From Macrostomum hystrix (Eukaryota > Platyhelminthes > Macrostomidae): a stretch of DNA of 64,000 bases. Shown here in pieces: positions 57,225 through 64,000 of the stretch. Each line of letters starts with the position of its first letter. Within the stretch, counting starts at the first letter, position 1. A program made the position numbers and the translations under genes. The stretch spans positions 1,116,001-1,180,000 of the forward strand of contig CATNEN010000011.1 of assembly GCA_950097015.1 (NCBI GenBank), given 5' to 3'. Below the pieces are notes generated by a model that did not search any database, was not told the DNA's origin, and saw only the letters and a program-made list of their open reading frames with translations.

Positions 57225-58577
57225 ATGAGCAGCCAACAGCTGACAATGTCCATTGTTCTGGCGCCAAATGCTACAGAGCCTCGCCTAGTCCTGATCCCCG
57301 TTGATCGCAGTCGGAATAGCGAACGGGCCTTAGCTTGGTGCGCCGGCAATTTGGCACAGCGGCGCGACCAAGTGGTGTTTGTCAATGTATCAGAGCCGCC
57401 CGAGGTGAGCAGCGCTGCTCAAACTGGCCTAGCAGGTGCTCAGGATGTCTATCAGCGAGCTATCGGTAGTGCCATTGAGAAGGGACGAGAATTAGCGGAA
57501 CAGGTTTGGCTGGCTCTATTTTATTCTAGCGGTTATCTACTATTCGTTATTGATTTTTATCCTGCAAGCCCGTCATCTATTATTTTTACAGGGGCAGTTT
57601 TAAGTATTAACTACCTGTTATTAGTTGTTCATTGTCACAGAAACACGTCCGCTTTCACTTGTTCTTTCCAAAACCCCAAATATTTCTTTTCTTCAAAATC
57701 CTTCCTAATGTCCATATAGTCTATCAGCTGTTATCCAGGAATTCCCCAAGCAGGTCAATCATTATCTCCAAATCCCCAATCTGTCAGTTTTTCATCCCGA
57801 ACCCCCTAAGCATGTTGTGTATGATCTATAATCTGTCAAATGTTATTAAAAAATCATTACCCAGTCTTTTTTTATCTCAAAATTCTTCTCTTTCAGTTGT
57901 TATCAATTAATCACCAAAGCATTAATCCTATGCCTAAATGCCTAAATCCCCAATCTGTCAGTTGCTATCCCTTAAATTCCCTTTAGTCATGTCAATCATT
58001 ATCCCTAAATTCCTAATCTGTCAGTTGCTATCCCTTAAATCCCCAAAGCATGTCAATTATTATCCCTAAATTCCTAATCTCTCAGTTGCTATCCCTTAAA
58101 TCCCCAAAGCATGTCAATTATTATCCCTAAATTCCTAATTTCTCAGTTGCTATCCCTTAAATCCCAATGCATGTCAATCATTATCCCTAAATCCCCAATC
58201 TGTCAGTTGCTATCCCTTAAATCCTCAATGCTTGTCAATCATTATCCCCAAATCCCCACTGTTGTCAGGTCCGCCGCCGCTGGATGGAATTCGGCATGCA
58301 TCGCGCATTCAAAGAGCCTAGATTTCTGGAGCGCCTATCAAAAGATCCCGGCCCGGCCATCTGTCAGGTGGCCAAAGACGAGGGCGCCAATCTCATTGTG
58401 ATTGGCAGTCGCGGCATGAGCCGACTCAAACGGACCTTCCTAGGCTCGGTGTCCGAGTATGTGCTGCACCACGCCAAGGTACCGATCGCTATTGTGCCAC
58501 CGCCGAAGCATCAGCAGGGCTTGGAAGCTATTCGACAGTCTAGCCAGGATACGGTCTCGGCCGATGGGCAGGATTAG
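57225..58577 (+). CDS. Universal stress protein (UspA-like) family member, 195 aa
   Basis: Single-domain USP fold protein, normally a cytosolic ATP-binding dimer linked to stress responses. Such genes are common in cnidarians, flatworms and molluscs but missing from vertebrates. Exons 57225-57503 (93 codons) and 58269-58577 (102 codons plus TAG), phase 0. Strand beta-1 is PRLVLIPVDRSRNSERAL (about 19-36). The ATP motif G-2x-G-9x-G-S is GSRGMSRLKRTFLGS, ending SVSEYVLHHAKVPIAIV, the family's usual last strand. Length is slightly above the typical 140-170 because of an N-terminal extension and a polar tail. The start at 57225 is the first Met of the open frame. Confidence 0.92.
57720..58262 (+). 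repeat. Minisatellite, about 60-bp unit, USP intron
   Basis: About eight copies containing AATCTGTCAGTTGCTATCCC and TTAAATCCCCAAAGCATGTC. The array decays towards 57720 and ends within about 10 nt of the acceptor of exon 2 (58268). Confidence 0.92.
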
Positions 58578-59837
58578 ATGGTTTGATTGATTGATTGACA
58601 AAAGGATGACGGGTTTGATTAAAAAACTTACTGAAGTTCCTGCTCAACACGAATTATGAAAGCACTGTTATAACCCTGAAAATTTTGTTTGATTTTTGTA
58701 TCGATCTAAGAACCGACAATTCAAAATCTAGTCTAGTTTTTTAATCTTGTTTTTAAGTCTCATTTGTTGTTTCCATTCTCCTAGTCTTTAGATCAGCTTT
58801 TTTAGTTATTAATTTCGTTAAAATGCTTTTCTTTGCTGCAATCTGTGATTTTGTTTTTGCTTTTTCAAAGAAGTAGTATCTACGGTGTCTTATTTTCCTA
58901 TGTACTTTTCAAGGGAACTTTGTGGCCTAGTATTAATTATAATAATAATTTCAGGAGGGCAGCGGGCAATATTGCATCAATTGGTGACGCTAGAACCGCA
59001 GCCCATTTCGCTGACTCCTGAGCACGCACGCACACAGGTACCGTACGCAGCCACACGCTCACACAGGTGTGTACATCTGTCTTGACATTGTCAGTCAGTG
59101 TACACTCTCACTGTGCCCCAAGCGTTCTCTCCGCGTAATCGAGCTCAGGGAACTTTGGTGTGACAGGCAAACCCGTTAACCGCTCTGGCTCTCACTCCCT
59201 TGAAGTTAGCTGCCTATTGCTTGTACCATTGGCTGTAGTTTATTAAATAGAATTTTATTTTAGTGTAGCCATAAACACACAATATATATATTGATTCTTC
59301 CAGATTATTAATAAATTTAATATTTCTGCGCATCTCTGTCTTGTATTTGAGACATCATCTTTTTTATTAGACTGTTTTGCACATTTTATCGAAAAAATCG
59401 AAATAAACTGACCTACTTTTTATTAGTTTAAACTGTGCACTCTTTAACACGGTTAACAGTGGTTTTAAGCTGTCATTCTTTTATTTACTTCTATTCAGGA
59501 AATGTACATTTTGTTTAGCCAAGTCGAAAATGAGATAATTAAATTCAGACTAGTGTGCCTTCCCAAAAAGTTAATATATTTTATTAGCTAATGTAATTTT
59601 CTTATGGTCATTTGTCCATTTGTCTTATCCTGGGATTATTATACAATTTTTAATCAAGGGATAATCAAAAGGAATAAGCCTATTAAAAATGTTTTATTTT
59701 GAGGGCACTACTCGTAGTTGTTTTTAGGGCCAAAAAATTATCACGTTTTTTCTTATTTTATTCATTCATAATAAATTATTCTTAGTCAATTCTTTTACTT
59801 TAGAAATATAAAAATTGCGCAGGGCCGTCACACAGCT
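58578..59837. other. Spacer between USP and XRN2 genes
   Basis: AT-rich. A minus-oriented SINE A copy lies at about 59015-59200 (ACAGGTGTGTACATCTGTCT, CAGTGTACACTCTCACTGTG, head ACCCGTTAACCGCTCTGGC). Nothing else recognised. Confidence 0.6.
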
Positions 59838-60920
59838 AAGGTGGTTGTAGCCTAGTGGTTAGAGCGCCCGACTCACGACTTGAAGGTCGGGGGTTCGATT
59901 CTCGACTCCATTGGAACAATTTGTGTCATTTAACTCTGCATTGCTTCAGTTCACCCAGCTTTTACGAGGGGCGATCAAAAAGTTCTGCAAGCTGCGTTAT
60001 TACAAAGTCCAGAGAAAACTGGAGCACACATTCAGTGTCGCATTCCCTCAAAGTACTTCCCCTCAGCTTCAATGCACCGTTGCATTCGCATCCGCCAGGC
60101 CTGGAACTGGAAGCAGCTGAGGTACTCTGATGTTGGTAGTCTCTCGAGTTCTGATTTGACTGCTCGTGCCAGGTCCTGAATGCAAAAAAGACCATGTTGG
60201 ACTGCTTGTCCTTCATCGAGAAGAAGGAAATCCAACATTCGTCTCCTGTCACGACGTCAGACAGCCTCCAGCCACAGCTCCAGCTCCAGCCACAGGCGGC
60301 AGATTCGCATGCGCTCAGCGCACTGTTCCACTGTGAGCAGGTGCGGCACCCAGCGGGCGCAGGTCTTGGAGCGGCCCAGCTGCTCATGCATGATGGTGTG
60401 GGCGCTTCCATAGTTGACACCGAACTCGTAGGCAAGGAATCTCAGTGTCACACCGCAATCCTCGCGCACAATTGTGTCCGCGCGGGCCACTGATGCCTCG
60501 GTCACGGATGTCCGGGGTCGTCCAGACTGACTCTCGTCTTTGGAGCTCGTTCGTCCATCGGTAAAGTGGCGCATCCAGCGTGCGACAGTGTCATATGACG
60601 GCGCAGCTTCAGCCAACACTGAAACTAAGTCGCTGTGAATTTCCACAGCTTTTTTCCCAGATGCATGCGCATATAGATGTAGAAGCGAATGTTGTCTTTT
60701 GACGATTCCATGTACAGGCTTAAAACTGGAGTTGGTTGGTGTCTAGTTAAACTGAAACTGATTCTCGAAATCAACTGAAACTTACAAGGAAGGAGAAAAC
60801 TAAATTTTGAACAACTCCAGCAAATTTCACTTTTTTTGGTGCAGCAGAAGTGGCTACAGGACAGTTGGTTGCAGAACTTTTTGATCACCCCTTGTAAATG
60901 GGCACCAGCATTGGCTGGGG
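59838..60920 (+). mobile_element. SINE B copy interrupted by a mariner element
   Basis: The head and first body part run 59838-59962 (GTTGTAGCCTAGTGGTTAGA, TCGGGGGTTCGATTCTCGAC, TTCACCCAGC). The body resumes at about 60897 (AAATGGGCACCAGCATTGGC, TGGGGTAATTGAG). The join corresponds to TTCACCCAGCTGTTAAATGG in intact copies, so the 930-bp insert splits one SINE. Confidence 0.88.
59965..60894 (-). mobile_element. mariner-type transposon, internally deleted, nested in SINE B
   Basis: Ends CGAGGGGCGATCAAAAAGTT and AACTTTTTGATCACCCCTTG form about 26-bp inverted repeats (24 of 26 pair). Target TA duplications are at 59963-59964 and 60895-60896. The minus strand encodes a transposase remnant: HTH part (TVARWMRHFTDGRTSSKDES…RPRTSV) at 60646-60257, then after a frame change VVTGDECWISFF (first catalytic Asp), then directly the C-terminal WRMRMQRCIEAEGKYFEGM. 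The stretch with the other two catalytic Asp is missing, so it is non-autonomous. Confidence 0.88.
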
Positions 60921-60924
60921 TAAT

Positions 60925-61265
60925 TGAGAGGGCAGGTGTTCTCGCAACACGGTCCCAAAGTTCGATTCCATGGCGAGGCCACATTTGTTTAGGTCGCAGC
61001 CGCGGAGAAACAACTTAAGGCTTGTCGTGCAATTTACGCCCTTGAGGGCCAACCTCCAAGGCACAGTAAAGTGTACACTGCCTGACGATGAGCAAGACGG
61101 GGCTGATGAGCGTATGCCTGCGTACAGTATCTGTGTGAGTTTGTGCTCAGGAGTCAGCGAAATGTGCAGAATTGCCCCCGCGCTGGCTGCGCGTCTAGTG
61201 TCACTAAATGATGTGCCACTGCCCGCAGCCCTCCTGCAATTAATAATAATAATATTATTATTATT
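60925..61265 (+). mobile_element. SINE A copy
   Basis: GTTCGATTCCATGGCGAGGC, GTCGTGCAATTTACGCCCTT, GGCACAGTAAAGTGTACACT, CTAGTGTCACTAAATGATGT and an AATAATAATATTATT tail. The tRNA head is incomplete. It follows the SINE B/mariner composite and ends about 130 bp before the XRN2 start codon. Confidence 0.8.
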
Positions 61266-61396
61266 AGGGCAGGTGTAATGAGCTATATTTATATTACTTA
61301 AACAAAAAAATGAGTCATGATTTTTCGTATGTTCTACTATAAGCGGTATTGTTCAGTTTTTGTTCAAATTTACCTTTCAGCCAGCAGTAATAAATC

Positions 61397-64000
61397 ATGG
61401 GAGTTCCAGCTTTCTTTCGTTGGCTTAGCCGCAAATTTCCATCCATTGTTGTCCATTGCGTCGAAGAGAAACAACGCGAAGTGAATGGCGAATCGGTGCC
61501 CGTTGACACTAGCAAACCGAATCCTAATAATTACGAATTCGATAATCTCTACCTGGACATGAACGGCATCATTCATCCGTGCACTCATCCGGAGGATCGG
61601 CCGGCGCCTCGCAACGAAGCCGAAATGTTCGCCGCAATCTTTGACTACATGGATAGAATCTTTGCCATTGTCCGGCCGCGCCGGGTTCTCTACATGGCCA
61701 TCGACGGAGTGGCTCCGCGCGCCAAGATGAACCAGCAGAGGTCGCGTCGATTCCGGGCCGCTAAAGAAGCCAAAGAGAAGGCCAACGAGTTGGAACGACT
61801 CAGGGCCGACCTGACTGCTCAGGGCATGCCGCTGCCGCCGCCGAAAGCTCCTGAGGAGCATTTTGATAGCAATTGCATCACCCCGGGTACTCCGTTTATG
61901 GCTAGACTGGCTGTGGCGCTGCGCTATTATATTCACGACAGGCTGCACAATGATCCAGGATGGCGCAATCTACAGGTCTTCCTGTCTGACGCCAATGTGC
62001 CTGGTGAGAATTGATTTTATTTTCATTCTTGGTTGGGTTAAACCTAAAAGTAGAATTTTTTCTGGGGTCTATTTAGAGTCTTGTAAGGTCTTTTTAAAGT
62101 CTTCAGGACTCTCTTCAGTATCTTCAGGGGTCTCTTCAGAGTCTTCAGGGCTCTATTCAGAGTCTTCAGGACTCTATTCAGAGTCTTCAGTGCTCAATTC
62201 AGAGTCTTCAGGGCTCAATTCAGAGTCTTCAGGGCTCTATTCAGAATCTGCAGAGGTCTGTTCAGAGTCTCCTAGGGTCTATTCAGTGTCTTCAGGGCTC
62301 TATTCAGAGTCTTCAGTGCTTTATTCAGAGTTTTCAGGGCTCAATTCAGAGTCTTCAGGGCTCAATTCAGAGTCTGCAGAGGTCTGTTCAGAGTCTCCTA
62401 GGGTCTATTCAGAGTCTTCAGGGCTCTATTCAGAGTCTGCAGAGGTCTGTTCAGAGTCTCCTAGGGTCTATTCAGAGTCTTCAGGGCTCTATTCAGAGTC
62501 TTCAGTGCTTTATTCAGAGTCTTCAGGGCTTTATTCAGAGTCTTCAGGGCTCAATTCAGAGTCTTCAGGGCTCAATTCAGAGTCTTCAGGGCTCAATTCA
62601 GAGTCTTCAGGGCTCTATTCAGAGTCTGCAGAGGTCTGTTTAGAGTCTCCTAGGGTCTATTCAGAGTCTTCAGGGCTCTATTCAGAGTTTTCAGGGTTCT
62701 ACTTGGATGCTTCTAGACAGATTTTTAATCATTTATGGCTCATGGCTGCGATATTTCTGTTCTTCAATATCGAACACTCACGGTTTATTTATCAACCGCC
62801 CGTGTACTAATAAACCCTCAGGCGAGGGCGAGCATAAGATCATGGACTTCATCCGGCGTCAGCGTGCTCAGCCGGCTCACGATCCGAACACTCGGCACTG
62901 CCTGTGCGGCGCTGACGCCGACCTCATCATGCTGGGCCTGGCTACTCACGAGCCGCATTTCACCATCATTCGAGAGGAATTCGTGCCTAACAAACCCAGG
63001 CCCTGCGATCTGTGCGGCCAGCTGGGTCACGAAGCCAAGGACTGTCAGGGCCTGCCTAGGGATCAAGCTGCTGCCGAAGCTCCGCCTGTTCTAGCCTCCG
63101 AGGCTGACTTTATCTTCATCCGATTGCACATACTTCGCGAGTATCTTCAGAAGGAGCTGCGAATGGACGGCCTACCGTTCGGCTACGATTTCGAGAGGGC
63201 GCTGGACGATTGGGTGTTTATGTGCTTCTTTGTTGGCAACGACTTCCTGCCTCATCTACCTAGCTTAGAGATTCGCGAGGGAGCTATCGACCGGCTGGTT
63301 GGCATTTATAAGCGGGCTGTGTACCAGGTGAGGCCGGTTTTATGTGTCTAAGGGGCTGTGTACCAGGTGAGGCCGGTTTTATGTGTCTAAGGGGCTGTGT
63401 ACCAGGTGAGGCCGGTTTTATGTGTCTAAGGGGCTGTGTACCAGGTGAGGCCGGTTTTATGTGTCTAAGGGGCTGTGTACCAGGTGAGACCAATTCTAAG
63501 TGTCTAAGGGGGCTGTGTACCAGGTGAGACCGATTCTAAGTGTCTAAGGGGGCTGTGTACCAGGTGAGACCGATTCTAAGTGTCTAAGGGGGCTGTGTAC
63601 CAGGTGAGACCGATTCTAAGTGTCTAAGGGGGCTGTGTACCAGGTGAGTTTTATTTATTGGGGGCTGTGTACCATGTGAGGCCGATTTTTTAAGTGTCTA
63701 AGCGGGCTGTGTACCAGGTGTGACTGATCTTAAATATCTGAGGGGGGCTGTAAGGACTGTACCTGGTGAGGCTGATTTTAAGTGTCAACGATTTCAATCG
63801 TCTTGGATAACTGTGTATCAAGAAAAGGCAGTTAAAATTTACAGTTATATATCCTTATCTGTTAGATGACTGCTCAGAAAAATATTTTTAGTTGTATTTA
63901 AGCATTATTTACTTAGCATGCTACTGACTTACAATTAATAAGTAGTATAAAAAAGAACAACCAAAAATTGCCCACCAGACCGGCGGCTGGCTAACCGACT
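61397..64000 (+). CDS. XRN2: 5'-3' exoribonuclease 2 (XRN2/Rat1), 5' part
   Basis: Nuclear exonuclease that degrades 5'-monophosphate RNA in transcription termination and rRNA/snoRNA processing. Exons 61397-62003 (phase 1 end), 62822-63327 (phase 0 end) and 63979-64000, running off the window. It starts [19 protein letters not shown]. The catalytic metal-binding signatures [21 protein letters not shown] and [12 protein letters not shown] are present, as is [22 protein letters not shown] zinc knuckle (C264-x2-C267-x4-H272-x4-C277), which XRN1 lacks, identifies XRN2. The third exon begins TGGWLTD, fitting the human TGGYLTE. About 378 of roughly 900-950 residues are seen. Both introns are mostly minisatellite. 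Confidence 0.97.
62075..62705 (+). repeat. Minisatellite, 21-bp unit, XRN2 intron 1
   Basis: About 30 copies of TCAGGGCTCAATTCAGAGTC and variants (CTCTATTCAGAG, CTGCAGAGGTCTGTTCAGAG). The period is divisible by three, so a Ser/Glu-rich frame of 315 codons stays open. Blocks such as CTGCAGAGGTCTGTTCAGAG recur, which indicates segmental duplication. Confidence 0.96.
63314..63775 (+). repeat. Minisatellite, 39-40-bp unit carrying a 5' splice site, XRN2 intron 2
   Basis: About twelve copies whose unit begins GGGCTGTGTACCAGGTGAGG, that is, the last 14 nt of XRN2 exon 2 plus its donor. The first copy is the real exon/intron border at 63327/63328. Copies 2 to 9 keep CAG/GTGAG exactly; the last three are degenerate. 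Beyond it, 63780-63978 is plain intron. Confidence 0.95.

Noticed and set aside
59838..59910. Functional tRNA gene
   Set aside because: Good box A and box B words, but the sequence continues into a SINE body shared by several copies and no proper acceptor stem closes.
61863..62810. 315-codon Ser/Glu-rich plus frame
   Set aside because: 21-bp array in XRN2 intron 1, beginning out of frame within XRN2 exon 1.
61397..63327. XRN1 assignment
   Set aside because: The CCHC zinc knuckle at residues 264-277 and the residue-level match throughout fit XRN2/Rat1.

Overview
This is nuclear DNA from an animal. Genes are split by GT-AG introns, and the families present are metazoan: an HCN/Ih channel, a fibrillin, an Mx-type dynamin, VCP-KMT, a universal stress protein and XRN2. 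The HCN protein most resembles protostome Ih channels. The many tRNA-derived SINEs, the mariner remnants and the very large minisatellite load would suit a lophotrochozoan such as a free-living flatworm or a mollusc, but the species cannot be fixed from this sequence. By a rough hand estimate about a quarter of the window is tandem repeat, nearly all of it inside introns.

Layout: (1) 2165-13588, + strand: an HCN/Ih channel gene entered part-way through (S2 to the C-terminus), with three consecutive 150-nt versions of the S5 exon separated by minisatellites. (2) 13589-18056: spacer with SINE and LINE fragments, hairpins and arrays. (3) 18057-31034, - strand: a short fibrillin-like extracellular matrix gene, 14 exons and 1032 codons, its introns filled with minisatellites and SINEs. 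(4) 31035-33423: spacer. (5) 33424-34740, - strand: an unrecognised two-exon gene (249 aa). (6) 36519-37480, - strand: a METTL21D/VCP-KMT-like lysine methyltransferase. (7) 38234-40239, - strand: an unidentified coiled-coil protein. (8) 40240-46440: AT-rich spacer with a hAT-like MITE and a mariner remnant. (9) 46441-50995, - strand: an Mx-like dynamin-family GTPase. (10) 50996-57224: spacer with SINE/LINE debris and a long AT-rich stretch. (11) 57225-58577, + strand: a universal stress protein. (12) 61397 to the end, + strand: the 5' half of XRN2.

The genes look like an ordinary animal neighbourhood; I see no operon or shared pathway. The unusual content lies in how repeats interact with gene structure. 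Arrays with partly complementary units sit around the alternative HCN exons. One 15-bp array type recurs in three introns of two genes. An array at the XRN2 exon 2 donor has amplified the 5' splice site itself. A SINE core has turned into a minisatellite. One fibrillin exon is framed by inverted SINE copies.

All exon boundaries were set by hand from GT/AG sites, reading phase and remembered family similarity. For each complete gene model the exon lengths add up to a multiple of three.
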